Position numbers and translations under genes: made by a program
Shown: piece by piece, positions 9,168-18,713 of the stretch
Position numbering within the stretch: the first letter of the stretch is position 1
How the letters are laid out: each line of letters starts with the position of its first letter
NCBI GenBank assembly: GCA_021773835.1
Contig: JAJFJQ010000025.1
Coordinates: 1 to 64,000, forward strand
Reading direction: 5' to 3'
Source of the DNA: Gammaproteobacteria bacterium
GTDB lineage: Bacteria; Pseudomonadota; Gammaproteobacteria; Ga0077536
DNA length: 64,000 nucleotides
The notes under the pieces: model-generated
The model's input: only the letters and a program-made list of their open reading frames with translations
Databases searched by the model: none
Told to the model about the DNA's origin: nothing

Positions 9168-9498
9168 CAACATAACAGCAATAGTCATGTCGATCTCGCG
9201 TAGTTTGAATGTTACTTGCGACTGTGACGGGCCATACGAGGGTACCGTCCTAATTGGCCGCGTATCCCCAAAATTACAGCTTAGAAGTCAACGCGATCAG
9301 ACTTGATTACTAAACCTTACGAATCGGTTTCGAATTTGCCTGCTGAATTGTGAAGAAAACTTTAGTTTTCTAGTGAAAAAACGATTTCGAACAATTTGCA
9401 CATAATTAAAATGTAACGTAACCGAGCTGTTGTAGTCTGTAGAACGCGCCAGAATCGTCTCGGTATCTGTGATCGAGACTAAATTCGGAGTAGTGGGA
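9168..9498. other. Upstream region of the Rhs gene
   Basis: There is no gene here. A perfect hairpin AGAAAACT-TT-AGTTTTCT spans 9354-9371, and two related strings, TCGGTTTCGAATTTGC near 9324 and ACGATTTCGAACAATTTGC near 9380, form an imperfect direct repeat 56 bases apart. They could be operator half-sites for the large downstream gene; nothing in the sequence proves this. Confidence 0.35.
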
Positions 9499-12400
9499 AT
9501 GAATAACAAGGATTTAGAAGGCTGTTTCGTAAGATCCATCGTGCTGCTACTGGCTTTGTTAGTAATGCCGCTTACTGCGAATGCCCACCACATTCTCGTT
9601 CCGATATCAAATAACGGAATTACGTTTTTCGTTCCCCTAAATGATCCGCCGCCCGCTGGGACAATCTCCCTTTCCGGTGACGTTGGTAGCGCCGATGGCG
9701 ATGTCGATTTAAGTTGGAGTGGCGCGACAGGCCAGGTATCTGATTATGAGATCGTCCAAACGGATGACGAAGGTACGGAGACGACACTAACGGTTGGTGC
9801 TGTGACGAGTTACACCGTCACGGGTCTGTCCAAAGGCGGCTACACGTTCAAGGTTCGGGCCTGCAATAAGCCAATACCAGACGATTGCACCGGCTACAGC
9901 AACGATCACACGAGCGTTGTGAGTATTGCCTCGACGGTAGCTTCCGTGCCGGGTCTTACGGGTGGCGGCGCGGATGCCGGTGGGACCACCGGGTTAACTA
10001 CTGATTTCCACGGCATTGTAGCAGGTAGTCACGACGTCGGTAGTGCCGGTGACGCGCGCTACACCATTCCGCTAAATGTTCCCCCCGGTACCAACGGTAT
10101 GGCCCCGAACCTCAGTTTGAACTATTCGAGTAATAGTGGCAGCGGAATATTGGGTCGAGGTTGGTCGGTTGGAGGTACGGGTGCTGCGATAGCACGCTGT
10201 CCCCAAACAATCGCGCAAGACGGCGCACCAAGGGCCGTCGACTACACGAGCAGCGATAAATACTGTTTAAATGGCCAACGCCTCGTGTTGGACAGTGGGA
10301 CCTATGGCGCCGCTGGATCAGAGTATCGTACGGAATTAGATAGCTTCACAAAAATAACCGCAGTGGGTTCTGCTGGCAGTGGACCTGCATCGTTCGAAGT
10401 TTTGACCAAAGATGGCCTCAAGACAAACTACGGCAGCACGGCAGACTCCCGGATTGAAGCGAGTGCGCCGAATAATGGTGAGGTTGGCGCGTGGTTAATT
10501 TCGAAGGTAGAAGACCGCTACACGAATTATTACGAATACAACTATATTGAAGACAACACGAATGGGGATTCTCGATTAGATTCGATCGATTACACTGGGA
10601 ATACCGACGAAAGCGTCGTTCCATACGGCCAGGTTAAGTTTAACTACGAGGACAATCCTGACATCGTCGCACGCTACTACCTCGGTTCCGTATCGAAGCG
10701 GATGAAGCGCCTCAGCAGCGTGACAATGAAAATGGATCTCACACCAGACGTAGCCGGCGTCGTATTATCGGATGTACGGGAATACGTCCTCGAATACGAC
10801 GACACACCAATGCTTGGTGGGTCCAAGGTGCTAGAAGCGCCGCTGGTTTCGGTAAAACTGTGTGCCTCGAACGCATCGGGAATTTGCACGCCAAAGACGA
10901 CATTCGATTGGGGCGGTGATGCCTTACTTATAACTAATAGTGGTTGGTTTGGACCGTCTGTCGAAACAGCGGCGGGGTCGATCAATCAGTGGGTTGATTT
11001 TAACGGCGATGGTCGTATGGACTACGTTACCTCCGCACCCACGTCCGCAAGCCATAAAGTCGGATTGTCCTCGGGGACTAATTACGTCACCGCGACGTGG
11101 ACAGCGCATGCGCAAGGTACCACAGGGTTCGAGACATTCGTTGATATAAACGGCGACGGCTTGGTCGACCACCTAACGACGAATACTGACGGTACGCACG
11201 AAATTGCTTTCTCCAACGGTAGCGGCTACGACTTAGCAAGCGGCGGCAGCTGGACCGCATTCGCTTCGAGTAGCCCAGATACTCAACAAATGGCGGATAT
11301 GGACGGCGACAGCAGGCACGACTATATCGTGACCGTGGGATCGACGCACTATGTGAGTTTTTCGCAAGGCAACGGTTATCGACTTGAATCAGGGTCGAAT
11401 CGATACCAATCATGGACCGGTCCCGATCTCAGTACCGCGACATATAGTTTTCACGACGTAAACAGTGACGGTCGCGCGGATCTCGTCATCGTCAATGGCA
11501 CAACTCACGAAATCTATATCAATAACGGCAGCGGTTACGACGTAATGGTCTCGTACACCGCGCATAGCTCGAGCGATGAAACTGGGGAATGGGCGGACTT
11601 AAACGGCGACGGGTTGCTGGATTTTGTAACGATTCAGCTATACACAGCGTCGACACCGGAGAAGCATTTTGTGTCACTCTGGACGGGTAAGAACTATGTC
11701 ACAAGCGACTGGGCGGTAGAGGCATCCTTTCCAAACTATTGGGGCGCGGCACCGACCGCCTCCGTTTTCTCCGATATGAATGGTGACGGATATACCGATC
11801 ATTTTAGATATAGTGCCGCAGCGCACCAAAACGGTGGAACTGTGATTGCATACGTAAATTTTTCGGATGGAACTCAGTATGGGGGATTAGGAGGATATGG
11901 CTCTCCTACTTTTAACTCGTATGATGGTCTAGTCGGCGTTATAGACTTAAATGGCGACGGAAAGCCGGACACTTCAAACATTCAATTGGGGGGATACTAC
12001 AACAGTACGGCACAAAAGGTCGGGAGTGGATACACAGACCTTGAGCACGTCATGTCCGGTATTACAAACGGCAACGGCGTTACCACCACGATAACCTATA
12101 AGCACCTCACCGATTCCAGCGTATATAGCAAGGGAACTAACACTTACGGCAACTCGTACGACGACTACCCAATTCTAGACGTTGTGAATGCGGTCAACGT
12201 AGTTTCCCAAGTAACTCAAGACAACGGGGTCGGCGGGCAGCTCACGACCAACTATCAATACGAAGGTCTAAAATTCGACCGCGAAGGACGCGGTAGCTTA
12301 GGTTTTTCCAAAGTTATAATTGAAGACATCGACCAAAAGACCCGAGTCGAAACTGAGTTTCGTCAAGACTATCCGTTTGTCGGATTGGTGAGCCATACTG

Positions 12401-15400
12401 AACTCACCGTAACCGATAAGAACAACGATGGCACAACGGGTGACGAACAGTTGCTCACCATGACGGATACGACTTATGTTGAACAAACGGGTGCTGACGG
12501 GCATCCGTTTGTCTGTAAAGACACTGAGACGCGCGAGCTCTACGAACTCAGCGACGGACGGCATCTGTCGACCACCACGACGGATAACGATCCTGACGGG
12601 ACCGGAAGCCCTTGCGACGGATTCGGCAATATCGTCAAGACCACCCTGACCGTCACGGATCGAGAGCGAAATCCGGATGTCGTGCACAAATCTGAAACGA
12701 CTTGGACGGTGACGAACAATACGCAGGATTGGTTATTGGGCCAGGCCTCGAACACCGTGGTCAAGACCTACATTGATGGGCTTGGCGACTCGGGTAAGTT
12801 CCGGACGACGGCATTTACCTACAAACCAGAGGGCACGTTGGCGACAGCCGTGCGCGAGCCGTCCGGTAGTGCACCAGAGAAGTTAACGGCGACCTATGGC
12901 TATGATGCTTTCGGGAACCGAAACTCCGAGTCGGTTTCTGCAACAGACATCACGACGCGGACTGAATCGGTCGCCTACGACGTTCGTGGGCGATTTGCAG
13001 AGACGTTAACCAATGCTGAGGGTCACACAACCAAGCTAGCTTACGACGAACGGTTTGGAACGGTCGATCGGATCGAAGGGGCGAACTACAACGGCGGTAG
13101 CGGCGTTCCGGCAGCGACACGCACATTTGATGACTTTGGTAGATTAATCCAAGAGGACCGCCCCGATGGTAGCCATTCGCTAGTGAGTTATAAGGAGGTA
13201 GACCATACCAGCTCTCCAGTTGGAATATCGGATCGGCCGGAGGCGGTTCTGATGGTCGAGACGACGGTGGTGGATGATCCCGCCACGCCGAACATGCAAT
13301 TCACGCCGGTGCGCGCGTTTCTAGACGCACATGGTCGGCAGGTGCGACAGCGGGTACGTGGTTTCGACGCATCGGATTATCTCAATGTTGACACCTTCTA
13401 CGACGACAGAGGGCGAATATTAAAACGATCCAATCCTTACCACGACGACGTATCTCCGGTGATCCGGTGGACGACACCAACCTACGATGTATTGAATCGG
13501 ACGACCGGGGTGATTGCCGCTGACGAGACCGCGAACTCTACTGCAGAATATGACGGATTCGATATCACCTTGACCGATGCAGTGGGTAGAACACAGTTAC
13601 AAACGCGTAGTGCACTTGGTCAGGTACTGCAATCGCACGAGGATGAGCCGAATGGGATCGGCTACCTCGCGATAACCGATTTTGAGTACGACACCGTTGG
13701 CAATCTTATTCGTAGTGTAAAACTCGATGCGACACAGGGTGAGATCACAAAAACAGTGGTCACCAACCAGTACGATCGATTAGGCCGACGCACCCGCACC
13801 ATAGATCCTGACGCGGGGCAGATCGACTTCACCTACTTATCTACTGGCGAGTTAAAGACCCAGCAGACGCCGCGGCTCGCGAGTGGTTCGGACTTTTTAA
13901 CGATGACCTACGACAAACTAGGCCGACCGAAGACTCGGGTTGAGCCCGATGACGACTTTAACGGCTCTGTAACCTCTACATGGACATACGATGATGTAGC
14001 AAGCGGTAACGCAGCTAAGGGACGGTTAACGAGCGAAACTATTGGCACGGCGCACACGCGTGATTATTTCTATGACGCCACGGAGGCGGGAAGATTAACC
14101 CAAACAACAACGACAATCGGAACGTCTGTGTATGACTCTAGCATTACCTATGATGCCCTTGGTCGGGTTGAATCGATCGCATACCCGAGTTCACCTAGTT
14201 ATACAAACACACCGTTTACCGTTACCTATGCTTATAACCCACGCGGCTACCTTGAACGGGTAACAGATACCGCAGCAAGTGATGTTTTCTACCAAACGAC
14301 GGCTGTGAATGCAGAAGGACAAATAACAGCAGACTACCTTGGAGACGGCAGTCTCACTAACCAAGGATTCGCGCAAGGCAGCGGCCGTAAGATTTATACG
14401 AATGCCGCTCGACCTGATGGTGGCGCCGGTACAGAGCATATCCAAAACTTCAGCTATACCTACGATGCTATCGGAAATATGCAGACCCGTAGCGATTTGC
14501 TGCAAGACCTCGCGGAAACATTCGAGTATGACGCGATCAATCGTCTAACGAAGGCGACGGTCGATGGCGGTACGACGACGACAGTGATTGATTACGACTA
14601 CGATGGGCTCGGCAATCTTACCGACAAGACAGACTTATCTACCATGACTGGCGCATTAAAATTCGATGAGGCCGGTGGCGTTGGCCCACACGCGGTGACG
14701 AAGTTGGATACAGGGTCGACAACCATCAATTTCGGATACGACGCAAATGGTAATCTTACGTCGGGGGATCCGGGAAACAATGGCCGCACAATAACGTATA
14801 CGTCCTACGATAAGGCACTAAAAATCACGCAAGGCGCGTCAATTCGGGAGTTTGCCTACGCCGCAGATCGATCGCGGTATCAGCAAATCCACAATGACGG
14901 TAGTGTGATCGCGACGACAAACTATGTCGGCAGACTTTACACCGAAGAGACGAATAATTACGACTCCGATGAGATCCACAAGCACACGATATTTGCCAAT
15001 GGCCAGGCGGTTGCCATCCATGTTGATACCGACGACGGTTCGCCGTCGACGGCGACAAAATTTCTGCATCGGGATCATCTAGGGTCGATCACCAGCATTG
15101 TCGATGGCAGCGGGATTGAACATTTAAGTTACGACGCCTTCGGTAAGCGCCGCGATGCGACCGATTGGGTAAGTGCGGCTAGTACGCCGAGTGAGGCGCG
15201 TGGCTACACCGCGCATGAGCATTTGGATGACGTTGGGATCATCCATATGAATGGCCGGATCTATGACCCGTCGTTGGGGCGCATGATGAGTCCGGATCCG
15301 ATTCTGCAGGATCCGCTAAATTCGCAGAACTGGAATCGGTATAGCTATGTGTTGAATAACCCGTTGCGGTTCACTGATCCTAGCGGGTTTGCCATCGTTT

Positions 15401-16431
15401 ATTGCGGCACGTGCCCCACGGGTCCTCCTGGGCCGCGATTCGGTAGCGGACAATTAAACGGTTCGTTTTTTGCAGCATTGCCTAGTGCGGTTAGAGCGCA
15501 CGTTTCCTTTGGCTTTCAGTGGGCATCGACTGGCGGCGGTTTTAAAGCGGTGCCAAGGTCGCAGGCGCCGGCAGATTGGCCATGGTGGTCTGGGAATGTT
15601 GCTTGGGTGCCGGACGGCCCCGATCTGCCTATTTCTCCTCCGGCCGGTACGGGTGGGACTGGAACTTCGAATCCAACTGGGCCGACTGATATGCCGGATA
15701 CTGGTTCTTCACCAACGTTTTTGGTGGTGCCGTTTGTGGGAGGGGTGTCTGGGTTTGGTGGTGTTGGTGGGTTTGGAGGGACGTTTGCGGGTAGTTTATC
15801 CGACTTGCGGGCGTTAGCGCTAAGCGGTTCGTTCGGTTCGTTGAGAGGGTTTAATCCTTCGGCACCGTTCGATCCTTACGCTAGATTCTTCGATCCATTT
15901 GCCACGGATTTGTTTGCGTTTGAGGATACTGGATTCACCGGAATTTCTGGATCTGACATCAGTAATGGTCTGACAGGAGCGGGAGGGTTCGGGCAAATTT
16001 CAGCTGGCGTCATATTGTGTGGGTCAGTTGGGGGTTGCATTGCCGGTATTCCACTTATCGTTCTTGGGATCTCTAATGTGGGGGAATCTGCTACCGGATT
16101 CGATTCTCCGGACGGAGTCGGATTTAGTTTGACTCAAGGGGCTCTTGAGAGCGGGTTCAGACAATTCAATTTCGAGAACCCCCAAAGACTTTCTGCTGCG
16201 GCGAATGGGGTTCTTAATCTGACTGGCGATTTGGCCGGATTGAATGCCCCAAGTTTAGTGGGGGGAGGCTTTAAACTTTTTCGACATATTCCCACGGATT
16301 TCGCAGCACTAAAGTTTCAAAGTACTCGTTCCGGTGTGATTCTCAATTCCGCTTCCACTATAAATACTACTAACAACTCCATCGGTGCCGGTGGACTTGA
16401 TTCCGACGTGCTATTTGGCGGATTTCCATAG
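9499..16431 (+). CDS. Sec-exported SpvB/FG-GAP/Rhs giant protein with variable C-terminal tip
   Basis: A 2310-residue protein. Start ATG 9499 has GGAG 8 bases upstream and gives a clean signal peptide ending near ANA (residue 30). Domains in order: a fibronectin-III-like domain (about 48-140), an SpvB-like domain (about 160-480, ARYTIPLNVPPGT, GILGRGWSVGG), seven FG-GAP/VCBS repeats with DxNxDGxxD-type loops (about 495-820), many YD/Rhs repeats (about 1130-1880), and the Rhs core GRIYDPSLGRMMSPDPI and YVLNNPLRFTDPSG (about 1915-1963). The last 347 residues are Gly-rich, unrelated to the shell, and include a long hydrophobic stretch near 2164-2194. In the family the shell encloses a toxic tip. 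No catalytic toxin motif was recognised. Location between gspD and gspFE suggests T2SS export, which is inference. Confidence 0.92.
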   Translation: MNNKDLEGCFVRSIVLLLALLVMPLTANAHHILVPISNNGITFFVPLNDPPPAGTISLSGDVGSADGDVDLSWSGATGQVSDYEIVQTDDEGTETTLTVGAVTSYTVTGLSKGGYTFKVRACNKPIPDDCTGYSNDHTSVVSIASTVASVPGLTGGGADAGGTTGLTTDFHGIVAGSHDVGSAGDARYTIPLNVPPGTNGMAPNLSLNYSSNSGSGILGRGWSVGGTGAAIARCPQTIAQDGAPRAVDYTSSDKYCLNGQRLVLDSGTYGAAGSEYRTELDSFTKITAVGSAGSGPASFEVLTKDGLKTNYGSTADSRIEASAPNNGEVGAWLISKVEDRYTNYYEYNYIEDNTNGDSRLDSIDYTGNTDESVVPYGQVKFNYEDNPDIVARYYLGSVSKRMKRLSSVTMKMDLTPDVAGVVLSDVREYVLEYDDTPMLGGSKVLEAPLVSVKLCASNASGICTPKTTFDWGGDALLITNSGWFGPSVETAAGSINQWVDFNGDGRMDYVTSAPTSASHKVGLSSGTNYVTATWTAHAQGTTGFETFVDINGDGLVDHLTTNTDGTHEIAFSNGSGYDLASGGSWTAFASSSPDTQQMADMDGDSRHDYIVTVGSTHYVSFSQGNGYRLESGSNRYQSWTGPDLSTATYSFHDVNSDGRADLVIVNGTTHEIYINNGSGYDVMVSYTAHSSSDETGEWADLNGDGLLDFVTIQLYTASTPEKHFVSLWTGKNYVTSDWAVEASFPNYWGAAPTASVFSDMNGDGYTDHFRYSAAAHQNGGTVIAYVNFSDGTQYGGLGGYGSPTFNSYDGLVGVIDLNGDGKPDTSNIQLGGYYNSTAQKVGSGYTDLEHVMSGITNGNGVTTTITYKHLTDSSVYSKGTNTYGNSYDDYPILDVVNAVNVVSQVTQDNGVGGQLTTNYQYEGLKFDREGRGSLGFSKVIIEDIDQKTRVETEFRQDYPFVGLVSHTELTVTDKNNDGTTGDEQLLTMTDTTYVEQTGADGHPFVCKDTETRELYELSDGRHLSTTTTDNDPDGTGSPCDGFGNIVKTTLTVTDRERNPDVVHKSETTWTVTNNTQDWLLGQASNTVVKTYIDGLGDSGKFRTTAFTYKPEGTLATAVREPSGSAPEKLTATYGYDAFGNRNSESVSATDITTRTESVAYDVRGRFAETLTNAEGHTTKLAYDERFGTVDRIEGANYNGGSGVPAATRTFDDFGRLIQEDRPDGSHSLVSYKEVDHTSSPVGISDRPEAVLMVETTVVDDPATPNMQFTPVRAFLDAHGRQVRQRVRGFDASDYLNVDTFYDDRGRILKRSNPYHDDVSPVIRWTTPTYDVLNRTTGVIAADETANSTAEYDGFDITLTDAVGRTQLQTRSALGQVLQSHEDEPNGIGYLAITDFEYDTVGNLIRSVKLDATQGEITKTVVTNQYDRLGRRTRTIDPDAGQIDFTYLSTGELKTQQTPRLASGSDFLTMTYDKLGRPKTRVEPDDDFNGSVTSTWTYDDVASGNAAKGRLTSETIGTAHTRDYFYDATEAGRLTQTTTTIGTSVYDSSITYDALGRVESIAYPSSPSYTNTPFTVTYAYNPRGYLERVTDTAASDVFYQTTAVNAEGQITADYLGDGSLTNQGFAQGSGRKIYTNAARPDGGAGTEHIQNFSYTYDAIGNMQTRSDLLQDLAETFEYDAINRLTKATVDGGTTTTVIDYDYDGLGNLTDKTDLSTMTGALKFDEAGGVGPHAVTKLDTGSTTINFGYDANGNLTSGDPGNNGRTITYTSYDKALKITQGASIREFAYAADRSRYQQIHNDGSVIATTNYVGRLYTEETNNYDSDEIHKHTIFANGQAVAIHVDTDDGSPSTATKFLHRDHLGSITSIVDGSGIEHLSYDAFGKRRDATDWVSAASTPSEARGYTAHEHLDDVGIIHMNGRIYDPSLGRMMSPDPILQDPLNSQNWNRYSYVLNNPLRFTDPSGFAIVYCGTCPTGPPGPRFGSGQLNGSFFAALPSAVRAHVSFGFQWASTGGGFKAVPRSQAPADWPWWSGNVAWVPDGPDLPISPPAGTGGTGTSNPTGPTDMPDTGSSPTFLVVPFVGGVSGFGGVGGFGGTFAGSLSDLRALALSGSFGSLRGFNPSAPFDPYARFFDPFATDLFAFEDTGFTGISGSDISNGLTGAGGFGQISAGVILCGSVGGCIAGIPLIVLGISNVGESATGFDSPDGVGFSLTQGALESGFRQFNFENPQRLSAAANGVLNLTGDLAGLNAPSLVGGGFKLFRHIPTDFAALKFQSTRSGVILNSASTINTTNNSIGAGGLDSDVLFGGFP

Positions 16432-16545
16432 CGTAAAGGCCTTCAATAATGGTGTTTGGAACGAACTCTAGAGAGCAATGTGTGACTAAGGAGGCGCGGG
16501 TGGCCCGAACCTTGACAAGCTACATAGTAGCCGCGAATTTCATTT

Positions 16546-16881
16546 GTGTTTAGTTATCTTTCAATCATTCTTGAATGGTTAGACACAATTACGATAATAC
16601 ATATCGTGTACTACTGGTTTTTTTTGTTGGTTGTCGAGCATGCTTTAATCTATTTTTTCAGGCCTCGGGTCGAACGGATACGATTTATATTATTTAATTT
16701 GTGGGAAGTATTCGGATTATTCTTTCCGGTACTATGGCTGCTCAGACATGCTCAATCGGAAGTTACATACATCACAATTGCTATATCAATCACAATGTTT
16801 GCGTACTACGGACTTTACAAACCATTAGCATGGCGAAAAAAAGGGAGTTCCGGACAGCATCAATCTCCACCGGTATCGTAA
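16546..16881 (+). CDS. Small membrane protein behind the Rhs gene, candidate immunity protein
   Basis: A 111-residue frame starting with GTG, 114 bases after the Rhs stop. It has about three hydrophobic segments (near residues 17-36, 47-65 and 72-88) with basic residues between them, so it is predicted as an inner-membrane protein. The composition is AT-rich, unlike the Rhs shell, as is common for tip/immunity pairs. No clear ribosome site is seen, so the start is uncertain. Placement directly after a polymorphic toxin tip with a hydrophobic stretch makes immunity the best guess; no homology supports it. Confidence 0.5.
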   Translation: MFSYLSIILEWLDTITIIHIVYYWFFLLVVEHALIYFFRPRVERIRFILFNLWEVFGLFFPVLWLLRHAQSEVTYITIAISITMFAYYGLYKPLAWRKKGSSGQHQSPPVS

Positions 16882-17022
16882 AAACATTGGAAACTAGGGG
16901 ACACTGTTTGATCAATCACTTAGCACCGTAAAACGGGGGTGATTACTCTTGGTTACTTGGCCATCCTGACTGCAGCTAACATTCGAACACTATTTGCACA
17001 TTGAACAATAAGGAAATTAACC

Positions 17023-17370
17023 ATGGCACCGATGCAACGCGCAGCTTTACTGATAGTCATTACTTTCGCTTCATTCCCCGCCATTTCTTTCGCGGCGGGA
17101 TGGTCTAACTGTCTGCCCATATTGTCGATTCAAGCTCGGACGACCGGAGATTTTTTTATCAAATTCGACGGGACGCCGACGAATCCGAGTAATTGCAATA
17201 GTACGGGCCATTTTCAATTTACCGCCGCCAATGCGTCGAGCGCTGGTGGCAAGGTCATGATTGCTTCGTTACAAATGGCACTTGCGAGCGGCATTCCTGC
17301 GCGGGTTTACTCAAGTGTGTGCAGTGGCAATATGAATTCAATTGCGAATATCGAAGTGGGTGAGTATTAG
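17023..17370 (+). CDS. Small secreted protein, OB-fold-like family copy
   Basis: A 115-residue product with signal peptide ending near FAA (residue 25), so the mature domain is about 90 residues. It begins AGWSNC and contains the family order: FFIKFDGTP strand, NPSNCN, a helix ASLQMALASG, ARVYSSVCSG, then a terminal strand. Two or more Cys are placed so that a disulphide is likely. AAGGAA lies 8 bases before ATG 17023. I recognise the pattern as a small, widely scattered secreted domain resembling B-subunits of AB5 toxins in layout; that resemblance is from memory of pattern, not alignment. Confidence 0.8.
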   Translation: MAPMQRAALLIVITFASFPAISFAAGWSNCLPILSIQARTTGDFFIKFDGTPTNPSNCNSTGHFQFTAANASSAGGKVMIASLQMALASGIPARVYSSVCSGNMNSIANIEVGEY

Positions 17371-17580
17371 CTCACTTACCTCGAACTACGAGTTAATGTT
17401 TGAATGCTATGACATTTGAAAATAACAATTCGTGACGCTGATCACTTAATCAGTTAGGTGTAGCGCAAGGAGTCGGAGTCTGCCGATTCTAACTCGACAA
17501 TTATTGATTATTCATTGATAGAAACAAAGAAAACGAATGGCCGTCTACATCACTAAAATCAAGAAAAAATGGAGGGAATT

Positions 17581-17934
17581 ATGATCAAAGGATGCCAACG
17601 ATTGGCTGTCGTCGCAGCGATAATACTAGCTTCTCCGGCAGCGTGGTCCGCTGGTTGGACAGCTTATTCAGAAGTACTTGAAGTTGAAATTCACGCCATA
17701 GTTATTAAGGTGAAATTAGACTCGTCCGTCGTATCGAACATCAACAGTTGCGCTAATTTTGATGGTGTCTTTGCGATATACAATGGCACGGCAAACTTCG
17801 CAAATGATTTCGAGAGCGCAAGATTTTCGAGTATTTTAGCGGCTTTGCACTCTGGTAAAAAAGTGTCAGTCTATTCTGATGCGTGTTCTTGGAGTAATAC
17901 GAATGATTTGGATAAGCTCAAGATAGAAAATTGA
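17581..17934 (+). CDS. Small secreted protein, OB-fold-like family copy
   Basis: Start ATG 17581 is preferred over the in-frame ATG at 17569 because GGAGGG at 17571 is an ideal ribosome site for it. The signal peptide ends near WSA; the mature part starts AGWTAYSEVLEVEI, then VVIKVKLDSS-like strand, NSCANFDGVF, SSILAALHSGKKVSVYSDAC and LDKLKIEN. Mature length is about 94 residues. It is clearly paralogous to its neighbours at 17.0 and 18.3 kb, and diverged enough that the duplications are old. Its own upstream spacer of about 200 bp suggests separate transcription. Confidence 0.8.
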   Translation: MIKGCQRLAVVAAIILASPAAWSAGWTAYSEVLEVEIHAIVIKVKLDSSVVSNINSCANFDGVFAIYNGTANFANDFESARFSSILAALHSGKKVSVYSDACSWSNTNDLDKLKIEN

Positions 17935-18309
17935 GACTGTCTACTGAGGTTTGGGGACACTGATAAGTTAATCAACTAAGAGATCCCCACGAAATTGACC
18001 TGGTTTTGGGCGAGCTGAGGGAATTGCTTAAACGCATCAGCGATTTGTTGACTGCTACAGCGCAATTGTCGATTGAATAATAATCGTTGGCCCAAAAAGA
18101 GCAACAAAGGGGTCGAAGTCGATTAATCCATACGTCAAATTTTAAATTGTTTTCATGCCCAAGCTCTATAGCTACCTGCTACGCGTAATGGGGAACGCCG
18201 CTTTTGCTGGGGTAGCTGGGCCTAAACGAAGAACATCGCTTTAACGGATGAATTTGAAATGCTGGATAACGATAGGTTATTAAATTTTCTTGAACGAGGC
18301 GTAACTAAA
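17935..18309. other. Spacer with a possible mobile-element scar
   Basis: This 375-bp gap holds no full gene. GGGGACACTG at 17953-17962 followed by an AT-rich TTAATCAACTAAG recurs with variation at 16897-16922 (GGGGACACTG, ATCAATCACTTAG). After it, 17971-18081 stays open in one frame and would encode LGELRELLKRISDLLTATAQ, an amphipathic segment without a start codon. The arrangement looks like the tail of a decayed inserted gene. Confidence 0.35.
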
Positions 18310-18666
18310 ATGATCAAAAGACATATGAGTGCTTGTCTGCTTGCCGCAATATTGGTGAGTTCTATTTCACTAGAGTCACCAGCGGCGGGGTTCTCGGGTG
18401 CAGCAGAAATTGAGGAAATGCAAGTGGCAGGCGGCGGCTACCTGTGGATCAAATTAGATGCCACAGCGGCGAATCCGAATTCGTGCACAATGTTTGATGG
18501 CTGGTTTTATATGATTACGGGAGCTGGCGGAGCCATCACCGATATAAAAACGACGTTTTATAGCACTGCGCTTGCTGCGTTTATGGCTGGGAAGAAGGTC
18601 GATATCTACTCTGGTTCGTGCTCCGGTAACTATAACCTCATAGATATCCTAAAGATCGTGCCGTGA
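18310..18666 (+). CDS. Small secreted protein, OB-fold-like family copy
   Basis: ATG 18310 gives MIKRHMSACLLAAILVSS, a normal signal peptide ending near PAA; an in-frame ATG at 18259 would add 17 residues that spoil it. The mature domain starts AGFSGAAEIEEMQV, then LWIKLDATAANPNSC, a helix TALAAFMAGKKVDIYSGSC, and LIDILKIVP. It is the closest copy to the 17.58-kb protein (GKKV-YS-C motif shared). No enzyme motif is present; a binding or structural role is more likely than catalysis. Confidence 0.8.
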   Translation: MIKRHMSACLLAAILVSSISLESPAAGFSGAAEIEEMQVAGGGYLWIKLDATAANPNSCTMFDGWFYMITGAGGAITDIKTTFYSTALAAFMAGKKVDIYSGSCSGNYNLIDILKIVP

Positions 18667-18713
18667 TGGTGTTCTCGGAAAACCACAATTATTCACGTTG
18701 AGGGACTCGAACT

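Noticed and set aside
10900..12000. FG-GAP region as a separate integrin-like gene
   Set aside because: The frame is continuous from the signal peptide through the Rhs core, with no stop or restart.
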